Shown piece by piece: positions 1 to 8,209 of a stretch of 59,920 nt of DNA; the stretch's first letter is position 1; each line of letters opens with the position of its first letter. A program made the translations under genes and the position numbers. This stretch comes from Natronorubrum halalkaliphilum (GTDB lineage Archaea; Halobacteriota; Halobacteria; Halobacteriales; Natrialbaceae). Where the stretch lies: assembly GCF_009834785.1 (NCBI RefSeq), contig NZ_WUYX01000027.1, positions 137,555 through 197,474 on the forward strand. The letters run 5' to 3'. Under the pieces are notes generated by a model. The model worked only from the letters and a program-made list of their open reading frames with translations. It was not told the DNA's origin and searched no databases.

Positions 1-40
1 TTTCTGCGACGAACGGATGTGAGGAGCGAAAGAGCAACTG

Positions 41-92
41 GAGGGATTTGAATCAGGGAGCAGCCTCGCTGCGACCGCGGTTCAAATCCCTC
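41..92. repeat. Perfect 12-bp inverted repeat resembling tRNA 3'-half sequence
   Basis: GAGGGATTTGAA at 41-52 pairs perfectly with TTCAAATCCCTC at 81-92 around a 28-nt GC-rich loop. Each arm matches the T-loop and 3' T-stem of archaeal tRNAs (compare TTCAAATCCCTCC in the tRNA-Trp at 49510-49522), and the right arm is followed by CGACCACC, also tRNA-end-like. No acceptor, D or anticodon arm can be folded, so it is not a tRNA. It may be the debris of an element that integrated at a tRNA gene. That origin is inference. Confidence 0.4.
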
Positions 93-144
93 GACCACCT
101 TGTTTGTTGTTCATAACCGCTACCCGTTAGACTCTGTACGCTTG

Positions 145-261
145 CTATAGTAGCCGCTGCAAGCTAATGCACACCTGAGCGCACGATGGGGTACGGTTCG
201 GAACGAGCGCGGTTTGGAACGAAGTGAATCAGAGTGTAACTAGTTGCAGTTGCTACTGTAG
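145..261 (+). repeat. Dispersed CTATAGTA element, copy A
   Basis: The left end CTATAGTAGCCGCTGCAAGC (145-164) and the right end TAGTTGCAGTTGCTACTGTAG (241-261) are imperfect inverted repeats of each other. The left end continues into ATGCACACC then GCGCAC, as in copies E and G. It lies in the intergenic space downstream of the lipoprotein gene on the opposite strand. It is one of seven related copies in this window and contains no coding sequence. Confidence 0.6.
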
Positions 262-393
262 TCAGATATCGGCTCTCGTTTGCGTTCGGAGCGTTCCTCG
301 CTGTCGTACTCCGACGAAAAGTCGGTGCTATCCTTTCGCTAAGTCGCAACGATCCCTTGGATGGCCCTCGAGGTGGGTGACGGCGTTCTCATG

Positions 394-843
394 TTAGCAA
401 CCGTCACCGGATCTGGTGTGCCAGACACTGATACTCTCCCGTCCAAACCCGCTCCCATCGATATTGATCAGGAGTGGCGTACAGTCGTATGGATATTCCT
501 GTTCATCGGCGAATTCCTGCGAGTTGAACGTCTCAGTCTCGAGTCCGTCCACAGTTACCGTAATTTCGTACTCGGCGCGCTCGCCCATCCACTCTTCCTG
601 GATCGTAACCCCACCAGCGATGTTGTCTTCGAGTGGCGCAATCGGATACCGTTTTTCGAGCATGGGCGTCCCGTTTTTCGTAATCGTAAGAGCTACTTCC
701 ACAGCAGTTTTCCGCCTATTGTTAATCGCGATCTCCCCGATACCAACGGGTTCCGACTCATCTGATACGCATCCAGCAATCAGTACCGGTCCGAAACCAC
801 TCGCTGAAAAACCGATGAAGCCCAGGAATCCCCGCCGTTCCAT
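394..843 (-). CDS. Tat-exported haloarchaeal lipoprotein, unknown function
   Basis: This is a 149-residue protein if the start at 843 (MERRGFLGF) is used; a start at 870 would only add nine residues before the signal. The N-terminus has a twin-arginine RRGFLG core followed by a hydrophobic stretch and the lipobox IAGC, so the protein should be exported folded by Tat and anchored by a lipidated Cys outside the membrane. The rest is short beta-rich sequence with an immunoglobulin-like feel (TVDGLETETF, ISVWHT), typical of the many small haloarchaeal lipoproteins of unknown role. There is a single Cys pair outside the signal (YDC...GDGC). No partner gene is adjacent. The family is not recognised. 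Confidence 0.7.
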   Translation of the reverse strand: MERRGFLGFIGFSASGFGPVLIAGCVSDESEPVGIGEIAINNRRKTAVEVALTITKNGTPMLEKRYPIAPLEDNIAGGVTIQEEWMGERAEYEITVTVDGLETETFNSQEFADEQEYPYDCTPLLINIDGSGFGRESISVWHTRSGDGC

Positions 844-953
844 GTTCCGCGTTTCTAGATTCAGCCACATCTTAATTTCGTTTCATACCTCTTTCCCTCA
901 AGGCGAATTATACGGACAACTTTCCTCAGATGATACCCGATCGGTGACCGAGT

Positions 954-1175
954 GTGTCGAATCATTACAATTTGGACCGCCTTATCAACATCGACGGTAG
1001 CTGCTGGAGCGATCGCGGGAGGATCGCCAGTCGCGAGGAGGACGAGGGAATTGGGATCGGGTTGGCACTCTCTCAGCGGATTGTCGAACGCCACGTCGGC
1101 GAGATCTGGATCGAAAGCGAACCCGGCAAGGGGGCGACGTTCACGGTGACGCTGCCGGCGATCGATCCAGCGTAA
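954..1175 (+). pseudogene. Relic of a sensor histidine kinase C-terminus
   Basis: Only the last part is recognisable: [16 protein letters not shown] followed by [20 protein letters not shown] is the G2 box and closing beta-strand of a HATPase_c domain. Nothing upstream encodes the N box, G1 box, dimerisation helix or a sensor domain; the reading frame before about 1035 is not kinase-like. A complete kinase would need at least 200 more residues. It is therefore a 3' remnant of a deleted gene. No response regulator is nearby. Confidence 0.7.
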
Positions 1176-1238
1176 CGGCGTCGACTAGCGGTCCGGACGC
1201 GGGAAACCCTTTTCTCACGGGAGTGGGTATCTCAGTTC

Positions 1239-2447
1239 ATGAACCAGTTCGAGGGCGAAGCATCATCAGCCCCGATCGAGTACGAACCCGTCAACGTCAA
1301 AGACGTACTTGTCGAGATGAAAGACACCGCGGAACTGCTGATCGATCTCTCCTACTCCGCCGTCCTCCTTTCGAGCGAGGAAATCGCCGAAGAAGTCCTC
1401 CGGCTCGAGGAACGGATGGACGTCCTCGAGATGCGAGCCCGGATGGGACTGATGATGGCCGTTAGAAGCCCCGAAGACGCCGAACAGCTCGCGCCGGTGC
1501 TGGGCATCGTCACCGCCGCCGACGACATCAGCGACGCTGCGGGCGACATCGCGAAGGTCGTCCTCGAGGATATTGGTCTGCCGGAGGCCATGCGTGCGGC
1601 GCTGCCCGAGGCCGTCGAAACGCTCGTTCGCGGGGTCGTCAATACGAACTCCGAGTACGCAGGTCAAACGCTCGAGGAGATCGATCTCGAGTCGGAGACG
1701 GGCGTACGCGTGATCGCGCTTCGCCGTGGCGACGACTGGCTGCTCAACCCCGGTCCGACGACTCGGATCGAGGCCGACGACGTCGCGCTCTTGCGCGGCC
1801 CCGACGTCGTGATCGGTGATGTCTACGAGTCGTTGACCGGAACGGCTTACGAGCCACCGGTCGCAGAATCACCCGACATCGACGACCTCGAGCGGGCGGT
1901 GGACACGATCGTTCACATGAAGAACCTCTCGGAGCTGGCGGTCGATCTGGCCTACAGCGCCGTGCTCTTCGACAGCGACGCACTCGCCGAAGAAGTTCGG
2001 AACCTCGAGGTGGAAGTCGACGCGCTGGAATCGCGGTTCGAGGCGTGGACGCTGCGGGCGGCCGCGGACGCATCGGATCCGGTCTCCCTTCGCGGGCTGA
2101 TCCACCTCGGCAGTGCGACGGAGGTCATCAGTGACGCTGCAGTCGACATCAGCGAGGGCGTGCTCCGGAATATCGACGTTCACCCGGTCGTCCAGATGGC
2201 CGTCGAGGAGAGCGACGAGATCATCACCCGCGTCGAGGTCGAATCAAATAGCGACCTCGACGGGACGGCGATCACGGCCGGCGTTCCGGACACGGAGTCG
2301 ACGATGTCGGTGATCGCGATTCGCCGACCCGAGGAGGGATGGGTTCTGGTCGGGGACGCCGACGCCGAGGTTCGGGGCGGAGATATCCTCATCTCGAAGG
2401 GGACGCGGACGGCCGCCACCGCTTTCGAAGAACTAGCAGTAGCCTAA
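1239..2447 (+). CDS. Duplicated PhoU-TrkA_C protein, probable ion transport regulator
   Basis: The 402-residue soluble protein is an internal tandem duplication. Residues about 20-110 and 210-295 are helical PhoU-like segments (each has ELxxDLxYSAVL then AEEVxxLExxxDxLE), and each is followed by an RCK_C/TrkA_C beta-alpha domain (about 130-195 and 325-395; VIALRRGDDWLLNPGP and VIAIRRPEEGWVLVGD). TrkA_C domains bind ligands that gate cation transporters. No membrane segment or Rossmann RCK_N domain is present, so this should be a cytoplasmic regulatory subunit. The gene starts just upstream of a universal stress gene and two MgtE half-transporters on the other strand, which makes control of Mg2+ or other cation flux the likely job. 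Databases tend to name such proteins potassium channel family. The ATG at 1239 follows a short intergenic gap. Confidence 0.75.
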   Translation: MNQFEGEASSAPIEYEPVNVKDVLVEMKDTAELLIDLSYSAVLLSSEEIAEEVLRLEERMDVLEMRARMGLMMAVRSPEDAEQLAPVLGIVTAADDISDAAGDIAKVVLEDIGLPEAMRAALPEAVETLVRGVVNTNSEYAGQTLEEIDLESETGVRVIALRRGDDWLLNPGPTTRIEADDVALLRGPDVVIGDVYESLTGTAYEPPVAESPDIDDLERAVDTIVHMKNLSELAVDLAYSAVLFDSDALAEEVRNLEVEVDALESRFEAWTLRAAADASDPVSLRGLIHLGSATEVISDAAVDISEGVLRNIDVHPVVQMAVEESDEIITRVEVESNSDLDGTAITAGVPDTESTMSVIAIRRPEEGWVLVGDADAEVRGGDILISKGTRTAATAFEELAVA

Positions 2448-2466
2448 GCTTCGTGTCGTCCGCTCG

Positions 2467-2898
2467 CTACTCGGAACGGATAACGGTCACTGGCACGGCA
2501 GATCGCCGAACCACCGTCTCCGCAACGCTCCCGAGCAAGTAGCGGGCAGGCCCCTGTCTGCCGTGGCTTCCGATGACGACGTGACTCACATCGTTGTCGT
2601 CGCTGTAGGCGACGATCGTTCGAGCGGGGTTTCCGCCCTCGATTTCGGAACGGACATCGATGCCGGATGGAAGCTCGTTACGGACCGACTCGAGGATGTG
2701 TTCGGCCTTTTCCCGTTCGTTCGTGAACTCGTCGTCGCCCGTGTAGCCGGGATACGAACGAGTCCTGCTGTACTCGCTCTTCGGATCGATGACGTACAAG
2801 AGCGTGATCTCGGCGTTCGGAAACTGTTCGACGGCGTGAGCCGCTGCACTCCGGGCGGGGTCGGAGCCATCGACGGGAACGAGAACCTGCTGTGTCAT
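2467..2898 (-). CDS. Universal stress protein (UspA family)
   Basis: This 143-residue single-domain Usp opens with MTQQVLVPVDGSDPA, the beta1 strand and Asp of the nucleotide site. It ends with the ATP-binding signature GSHGRQG-(9)-GSVAETVVRRS followed by VPVTVI, so it should bind ATP and form the usual dimer. Haloarchaea carry dozens of such proteins, often next to transporters; here it lies between the PhoU-TrkA_C gene (convergent, 20 bp apart) and the MgtE pair (same strand), suggesting a regulatory link to Mg2+ or ion transport. The length is normal for the family. The specific function cannot be read from the sequence. Confidence 0.9.
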   Translation of the reverse strand: MTQQVLVPVDGSDPARSAAAHAVEQFPNAEITLLYVIDPKSEYSRTRSYPGYTGDDEFTNEREKAEHILESVRNELPSGIDVRSEIEGGNPARTIVAYSDDNDVSHVVIGSHGRQGPARYLLGSVAETVVRRSAVPVTVIRSE

Positions 2899-3094
2899 AG
2901 TCTCCTATTGTTCGTACAACGACAAAAATGATCCGTGCGAATCACATCGAAGACGTCACGAGATCGGTCGGTCTCGAGTCGTGGTTCAGACAGTCTACCG
3001 TACGCCAGTACCGGTGCAACTACGGTGGCCGTGGTTGGGGCCATACATCGGTACGGCAGTCCGTATCGGTCGTATCCCGCCAACTCGGCCGGTA

Positions 3095-3676
3095 TTAGAA
3101 GCCGAGGACGAGCGCCGAGACGCCGATGAAGATGACCATCCCGCAGACGTCGACGACGTTGGTGACGATCGGAATCGTCGTGTCGTCGGGGTCGATCCCC
3201 AGTCGGTAGGAGGCGTAGGTGGCGGCGAAACTGAACACGATGGCGATAACCGCGACCGACATGCCGCTGACCAGCGAGATGACCAGCAGCGTCGAGAGCG
3301 GGAGCGCAAACCCGAAGAGCACGCCCAGCGCGTACGCGCCGAGCGCCAGGGCGGTGAAGATCGTCGCCGCCAGCGCCAGAATCGCGGCGACGTTCCCCCA
3401 GAGCACTCGATCCCGCGGATCGAGTTCCGTCGTTCCGAGGTGAAACCGGGTCGAAAGCCGCGAACTCAGGATCGCGCCGAGATTGCCGCCCATGTCGACC
3501 ATCGTCGGCACCATCACCGCCAGCAGTCCGTACTCGTTGAGCATCTCCTCGGCGTCTTCGAGGGTGATGCCGGCGGCGAGGACGATGATCGAGAGGACGA
3601 TCAGCAGGGGGAACATGTTGGTGACGATGGTCTTCGTGTCCCACGATCCGAGCGAGCCACCGCTGGGGGCGACCAT
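3095..3676 (-). CDS. MgtE-type magnesium transporter, second half protein
   Basis: This 193-residue membrane protein holds a single MgtE transmembrane domain with about five hydrophobic segments. The diagnostic PTMVDMGGNLGAILSSRLST stretch (about residues 57-76) and the later DPDDTTIPIVTNVVDVCGM carry the acidic and Asn residues that line the Mg2+ path in the family. The N-terminal regulatory domain and CBS pair of bacterial MgtE are missing. Its ATG overlaps the stop of the upstream half gene by ATGA at 3674-3678, so the two are translationally coupled and probably assemble together. Two MgtE domains in one transporter is the arrangement of eukaryotic SLC41 proteins; here they are on separate chains. 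Confidence 0.85.
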   Translation of the reverse strand: MVAPSGGSLGSWDTKTIVTNMFPLLIVLSIIVLAAGITLEDAEEMLNEYGLLAVMVPTMVDMGGNLGAILSSRLSTRFHLGTTELDPRDRVLWGNVAAILALAATIFTALALGAYALGVLFGFALPLSTLLVISLVSGMSVAVIAIVFSFAATYASYRLGIDPDDTTIPIVTNVVDVCGMVIFIGVSALVLGF

Positions 3677-4245
3677 CAGACGATCACCTCGACGAGGCCG
3701 ATCGCGAACAGTAAGAAGAGCATGCCGAAAATATCACCGAGCGTCGTTACGATGGGGCCGACGAGGTTGTCGGGATCGTAGCCGTACTTGTAGCCGGTGA
3801 AGATCAGCGCCAACAAACCCAGAATCAAGACGACCGAGGTTAACACGCCGGCGATCAGCATGATCCCGACGAGTTCGTAGACGGCGGCGACTTCCCAGCC
3901 GATCACCAGCAACGCGATCCAGGTAATCACGCCGATAACGATCGAGATCCCGATGCCGTTGATAAAGGAGGCCACCACCGCGTTGATCAGTCGCTCGTTC
4001 CGCTCGAATCGCGGCGGAATCAGCCCCTGGTGGAGTCCGCTCGAGATGCGTCCGCCCAGCGCGCCGTAGACGTTGCCCCGCGTCGCCAGAAAGACGGGTA
4101 CCATTACCAGAAGCCCGGGGAATCGCTCGACGCTTTCCAGGATCCCCTCGAGGACGAGCCCGGCAAAGAGCCCGCCGCCGAGTGCGATCAGCAGGATAGG
4201 GAGCGCTTCGCGATAAATCGACCAGAAGACGTCCCGTGTGGTCAT
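3676..4245 (-). CDS. MgtE-type magnesium transporter, first half protein
   Basis: This 189-residue membrane protein is homologous to the following 193-residue one. It has an opening hydrophobic helix (LPILLIALGGGLFAGLVLEG), then VPVFLATRGNVYGALGGRIS, the counterpart of the PTMVDMGGN motif, and DPDNLVGPIVTTLGDIFGM near the end, the counterpart of the second ion-path motif. The acidic Asp of the first motif is replaced by Arg in this copy (ATRGN against VDMGGN), so the two halves are not equivalent. There is no CBS or N domain. It is first in the operon, with the second half overlapping by four bases. It should conduct divalent cations, probably Mg2+, across the cytoplasmic membrane as a heteromer. 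Confidence 0.85.
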   Translation of the reverse strand: MTTRDVFWSIYREALPILLIALGGGLFAGLVLEGILESVERFPGLLVMVPVFLATRGNVYGALGGRISSGLHQGLIPPRFERNERLINAVVASFINGIGISIVIGVITWIALLVIGWEVAAVYELVGIMLIAGVLTSVVLILGLLALIFTGYKYGYDPDNLVGPIVTTLGDIFGMLFLLFAIGLVEVIV

Positions 4246-4635
4246 ATATCAGTTAGTGGGTCAATTACCTGTTAAACTTACCGAGAACTGTTCCACCGAT
4301 CGTGGGTGCGCTGTTGGTGTGGCCGTCGAGCAGATCGGTATCTCTCCGCCGCTCGCTCCGTGCACGACCGATCACGGTCTCGGTGTGGTATGATCGTGCC
4401 GAACGGCGACACACTTCCGTACTCGTTTCGTCCTCGAGACGGAGATTCCGGGCTGGCTCGGACGAGCAGTCTGGTAATCCGGCTCGACTGAGATTCGCTT
4501 GGAGGCATCGGCGTTTCTGCCTCCAGTGAACGGAGAACGCGGAGACACGAGTCGCCGTCGAATCACCGTCGTTCACCGGTACACGGTGCACATGCGCGCA
4601 ACGATTTACAACGAACCGAATCGAAGCAACGTTCG
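4246..4635. other. 390-bp intergenic region between divergent genes
   Basis: The stretch separates the MgtE pair (transcribed leftward) from the winged-helix gene (rightward) and must hold both promoters. Reading frames here are short, have no recognisable product and poor codon usage. The only element I can place is the TATA-like box listed at 4604-4611. No repeat or RNA structure stands out. Confidence 0.5.
4604..4611 (+). promoter_or_regulatory. TATA-like box for the winged-helix gene
   Basis: ATTTACAA is centred about 28 bases before the ATG at 4636, the spacing expected of a leaderless haloarchaeal transcript. No ribosome-binding sequence precedes the ATG. Confidence 0.45.
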
Positions 4636-4896
4636 ATGGCACCACCGACAGAGACATTATCCGACTCGCCGCCGAGTGCCAAACTCGTGTACAAAGTGCT
4701 CGACTACAACGGGTCGCTCACCCAACAGGAACTCGCCGAAGAGACGATGTTACCGAAACGCACCGTCCGATTCGCCCTCACTCGGTTGGAAACGGCGGAG
4801 TTAGTCGAAGGACAGGTGTCGTTCAGGGATGCCCGTCAATCGGTGTACTCGCTTACCGAAGCCGGCGAGCAAGTTCGGGAGTCGGTATCATCGTGA
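4636..4896 (+). CDS. Small winged-helix (MarR-like) transcriptional regulator
   Basis: This 86-residue protein is almost entirely one winged HTH. It reads as helix 1 (AKLVYKVLDYNG), helix 2 (TQQELAEETM), recognition helix (PKRTVRFALTRLETAELV) and a wing (VSFRDARQSVYSLTEAG). Halophile proteins of this size and layout bind DNA as dimers, with no ligand domain. It has its own promoter and is followed after 48 bases by the flavoprotein gene on the same strand, so it may share a transcript with it or control it. It is also divergent from the MgtE genes. The target cannot be read from the sequence. Confidence 0.8.
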   Translation: MAPPTETLSDSPPSAKLVYKVLDYNGSLTQQELAEETMLPKRTVRFALTRLETAELVEGQVSFRDARQSVYSLTEAGEQVRESVSS

Positions 4897-4944
4897 TGGT
4901 AATTGTGATGGCGATCAAAATCGCGTCCGTGAGGATCTAAGCCG

Positions 4945-6378
4945 ATGACCGACACGTTCGTCGTCGTCGGTGGCGATGCAGCGGGAATGTCGGCCGCGAG
5001 CAAGGCCAAACGCGACGACCCCGACCTCGAGGTCGTCGTCTTCGAGAAGGGAGAGTGGGTGTCCTACGGTGCCTGCGGGCTCCCCTACTACGTAAAAGGG
5101 GAAATTCAGTCCCTCGAAACGCTCGTTTCGGTGACGCCCGAGGAGTTTCGGGACGAACGCGACATCGATCTGCGGACGGGCCACGACGTGGTCGCGATCG
5201 ATCCGGACGAGCAGACGGTTACCGCCGAGTCGAAGTCGGAGTCCGATTCCGATTCCGGCACGGTCGTCCAGCCGTACGACCACCTGCTGTTGGCGGTCGG
5301 AGCCGAGGCGGTGGTGCCGCCGATCGACGGCACCGACCGCGAGGGTGTCTACACGCTCGGCTCGATGAGCGACGGGAAGGAGCTCCGCGAGTACGTCGCT
5401 CGAACGCGCAGCGGCGAGTCGCTCCAGCAGCCGGATCGCGGGCCGGCCTGTCGGTACCTCGAGGACTGTACCGGCCCCGTCGGGATTGTCGGCGGCGGCT
5501 ACATCGGTATCGAGATGGCCGAAGCGCTGGCGGCGAACGGGTTCGAGGTGACGCTGTTCCAGCGCGGCGACCGCGTACTAAAGGGGTTCAGCGAGGCGAC
5601 GAGCGAGGCGGTCGCCGACCACCTCCGCGAGGAGGACGTGACGCTGCGACTCGGGGCCGAGGTCTGGGAACTGACCGGCGAGGAGTCCGTCGAGGCCGTC
5701 GTCACCGACGACGATCGGATCACGGTCGAGATGGTGTTGCTCGGAACCGGCGTTCGACCGCGAACGGGGCTGGCCGAGGACGCCGGAATCGAACTGGGTC
5801 CGACGGGAGCGGTCGCGACCGACGCCTATCGCGAGACGAATCTGCCCGACGTCTACGCTGCGGGTGACTGCGCGGAGGCGGTCCACACCGTTACGGGTGA
5901 GCCGGCGTACGTCCCGTTGGCCCTGACCGCCAACCGCCACGGCCGCGCGGTCGGACAGACCGTTGCCGGAACGCCGACCGAGGGCGGCGATATCGCCGGG
6001 ACGGCGGCCGTCAAGGCGTTCGATCTCGAGGCGGCTCGAACCGGGATCATCGATCACGAGGAGGCGCGGGCGGCCGGGTACGAGCCCGTTTCCGAGACGA
6101 TCGACGCCAACTCGCGGGCGGGCTACTATCCCGGCGGCGGCACCGTCACCGTCACGCTGACCGCCGATCGCGACTCCGGGCGCGTCCTCGGTGCGAGCCT
6201 CGTCAGCGAGTACGGTGAGGGCGCCGTCCACCGCAGCCACGCGATCGTCGGCGCCCTCGAGGAGGAGACGACGGTCTTCGAACTCGAGAACTACGACCTC
6301 GCGTACGCGCCACCCTTTAACACGACGTGGGATCCCGTGCTCGTGGCCGCGAAGGTACTCGGCGGAACGTTGCGGTAA
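4945..6378 (+). CDS. CoA-disulfide reductase / NADH oxidase-like flavoprotein
   Basis: The 477-residue protein belongs to the pyridine-nucleotide disulfide oxidoreductase class with a single active-site Cys. It has the FAD dinucleotide motif VVVGGDAAGMSAA at residues 6-18, redox Cys44 in SYGACGLPYY, the NAD(P) fold GIVGGGYIGIEMAEAL near 176, and a second FAD contact VYAAGDCAE. The C-terminal dimerisation domain is complete. SxxxCxxPYY is the signature of CoA-disulfide reductases, NADH oxidases and NADH peroxidases. Relatives reduce CoA disulfide or polysulfide, or reduce O2. CoA is a known thiol in these relatives, while gamma-glutamylcysteine is the main haloarchaeal thiol, so the exact substrate is uncertain. 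It sits in a redox block with the thioredoxin-reductase-like gene and the HxlR regulator. A Ser/Asp/Glu-rich insertion (about 93-104) is a halophilic loop. Confidence 0.85.
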   Translation: MTDTFVVVGGDAAGMSAASKAKRDDPDLEVVVFEKGEWVSYGACGLPYYVKGEIQSLETLVSVTPEEFRDERDIDLRTGHDVVAIDPDEQTVTAESKSESDSDSGTVVQPYDHLLLAVGAEAVVPPIDGTDREGVYTLGSMSDGKELREYVARTRSGESLQQPDRGPACRYLEDCTGPVGIVGGGYIGIEMAEALAANGFEVTLFQRGDRVLKGFSEATSEAVADHLREEDVTLRLGAEVWELTGEESVEAVVTDDDRITVEMVLLGTGVRPRTGLAEDAGIELGPTGAVATDAYRETNLPDVYAAGDCAEAVHTVTGEPAYVPLALTANRHGRAVGQTVAGTPTEGGDIAGTAAVKAFDLEAARTGIIDHEEARAAGYEPVSETIDANSRAGYYPGGGTVTVTLTADRDSGRVLGASLVSEYGEGAVHRSHAIVGALEEETTVFELENYDLAYAPPFNTTWDPVLVAAKVLGGTLR

Positions 6379-6507
6379 TCGGCCGAGCGAGCGCCGGATT
6401 GACGGCGTCGCGGGCTCGTTACGTCGTCTCCTTTCGAGTCTGCCCCTTCCTCTCGCGTTTACCGGCCAGTTCGACACGAGGGTTCCCGTCGTCCTCGAGC
6501 GCTCCGC

Positions 6508-7575
6508 TCAGTCGCCGCGGGCCGACGCGTGAGCGTTCGCCCGCCGGCGTAGTTCGTCCCCAATAGCGGGGACGTCCCGTGGCTCGACCGCTCCCTCGGC
6601 CTCGAGTTCGGCGAGCGACTTCGGGAACTCGCGGAGTTCCGTGTGGATTGCGATGCCCGCCTTCGCGCCCTGTCCCATTGCGACGGGAATCTGGTTGTGG
6701 CCGGGGGTCAGATCGCCGACGGCGAACAGGCCGTCGACGGACGTCCGACCGTGATCGTCGACGGTGACCGTCCCGTCGTCCTCGAGCGTCGCGCCGAGGG
6801 ACGTCGCCAACTCGTTGTTGTACTCGGCGCCGTACATCGCGAAGCCGCCGGTGTACTTCCGGACGGTTCCGTCGCCGGACTCCGTGTCAGCGGCACGTGG
6901 TCCCGCGCTGTCCTCGAACTCGAGGGCCTCGAGCCAGCCGTCTTCGCCGTTGTGAACGCCGATAATGTCCTCGCGGACGATATCGACGGGATGGTGCTCG
7001 AGCAACCTCCCGGTTTCGTCGCTCCACTCCGGCTCGTTACCGCGGAGCAGGAGGTCGACGTCGTCGGTGAAGTTGAGCATGATCATGGCGACGGAGGCGG
7101 CGCTGTCGCCGTGGCCCATCACGTACACCGGTTCGTCGACGAACATGTAGGCGTCACAGTGGAGGCAGTAGTGCAGTCCGCGACCGGTTCGAGGTAGCGG
7201 CGGCTCCGGTCTCCCGTCCGAAAATCCGGTCGCGAGCACGACGCGGTCGGCGACGGCGGCTCCGTCGGTCGTCTCGAGGGCGAACGAGTCGCCCGCTCGA
7301 TCGATGTCGGTCACGAATTCTCGGCGGTAGTCCGCGCCGTACGATCGAAGCTGTTCGACGGCCGTCTCGAGGAGTTCGTTCCCGGAGACGGACTCGGGGA
7401 CGCCGATGACGTTGTGGGTGTCCTGCATCATCGCGGCGCGGCCGCCGCCGCGGTCGAAGACCGCCGTCTTGTGTCCGAGTCGCGTCGCGTAGAGGGCCGC
7501 CGTCAAGCCGGCCGGGCCCCCGCCGACGACGGCGACTTCGTACCGATCCTCGTCCGAAGTGGCTGTGGATGACAT
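6508..7575 (-). CDS. Thioredoxin-reductase-like FAD/NAD(P) oxidoreductase
   Basis: The 355-residue protein has the low-Mr thioredoxin reductase layout: FAD motif VAVVGGGPAGLTAALYATR at residues 14-32, a C-terminal FAD contact AVGDLTPGHNQIPVAMGQG, and a CLHC pair (Cys137, Cys140) in HYCLHCDAYMF at the place where TrxR has CATCDG. The NAD(P) motif is unusual (YVMGHGDSAASVAMIML: GHGDSA instead of GGGDSA). The length is 30-40 residues above bacterial TrxR, mostly in the C-terminal tail. It should shuttle electrons from NAD(P)H to a disulfide partner, but no thioredoxin gene is adjacent. It is divergent from the HxlR regulator, 182 bp away, which is a likely regulator of this gene. Confidence 0.85.
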   Translation of the reverse strand: MSSTATSDEDRYEVAVVGGGPAGLTAALYATRLGHKTAVFDRGGGRAAMMQDTHNVIGVPESVSGNELLETAVEQLRSYGADYRREFVTDIDRAGDSFALETTDGAAVADRVVLATGFSDGRPEPPLPRTGRGLHYCLHCDAYMFVDEPVYVMGHGDSAASVAMIMLNFTDDVDLLLRGNEPEWSDETGRLLEHHPVDIVREDIIGVHNGEDGWLEALEFEDSAGPRAADTESGDGTVRKYTGGFAMYGAEYNNELATSLGATLEDDGTVTVDDHGRTSVDGLFAVGDLTPGHNQIPVAMGQGAKAGIAIHTELREFPKSLAELEAEGAVEPRDVPAIGDELRRRANAHASARGD

Positions 7576-7757
7576 TATGTGTTGGTTACCTTCTGTAACC
7601 TACTTACCACCAGTTAGTGATAAGCGTCAGCCAACCCGTGAGTTACCGGGTTACCGACCAGTAACGGGGCGGCGGTGAGACTCCGACCGTGGGATAGCAA
7701 CCGGTGAAATCGGGTCGCAGGGGTACCGATATGCCGGTCCGGTACGAACGAACGGCT

Positions 7758-8132
7758 ATGAGTGACACGTCACAGCAACTGGAAGTGTGGTGTACGGGGG
7801 AAGACTGGTGTCCGATCACGTCTACTGCGACGCTGATCGGCAAGAAGTGGCACACCGTGGTCCTCCACCGACTGCTTGCCAAGGGCCCGCTCGGATTCAA
7901 CGCGCTCCAGGATGAGATCGGCGGCATCTCGAGCAAAGTTCTCTCTGACGTCTTAGCGGACCTGGAGGAGAAACAGCTGGTGAACCGGGAGATCGTCAAC
8001 GAGAAGCCGGTTCGCGTCGAGTACTCGCTGACCGAACTCGGGGAATCCCTCGAGCCGGTGATTCAGGCGATGGCCGACTGGGGGAAAACCCATCTGACGG
8101 CCGCGGGGGACGAGGACAGTTCGATCGCGTAG
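7758..8132 (+). CDS. HxlR-family winged-helix regulator
   Basis: This 124-residue protein starts at MSDTSQQLEV; the longer frame from 7704 adds 18 unlikely residues. The HxlR/DUF24 fold is clear: LIGKKWHTVVLHRLLAKGPLGFNAL, then GISSKVLSDVLADLEEKQLV and the wing VEYSLTELGESLEPVI. Two Cys, at 12 and 18, precede the fold (WCTGEDWCPI). HxlR proteins often sense aldehydes, quinones or disulfide stress through N-terminal Cys, so redox sensing is plausible. The gene is divergent from the thioredoxin-reductase-like gene, the usual arrangement for HxlR regulators and their targets. Confidence 0.88.
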   Translation: MSDTSQQLEVWCTGEDWCPITSTATLIGKKWHTVVLHRLLAKGPLGFNALQDEIGGISSKVLSDVLADLEEKQLVNREIVNEKPVRVEYSLTELGESLEPVIQAMADWGKTHLTAAGDEDSSIA

Positions 8133-8209
8133 AGTGTCGGTAGCGTCGAGAGCTGTCGGACCCGTACCGATACCGATGGCTCGGACCGAGCAGCGGGCCA
8201 GAAGACGAC

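Noticed and set aside
1..100. Possible tRNA at the left edge
   Set aside because: The T-loop-like ends pair with each other rather than with a T stem, and no acceptor, D or anticodon arm can be formed.
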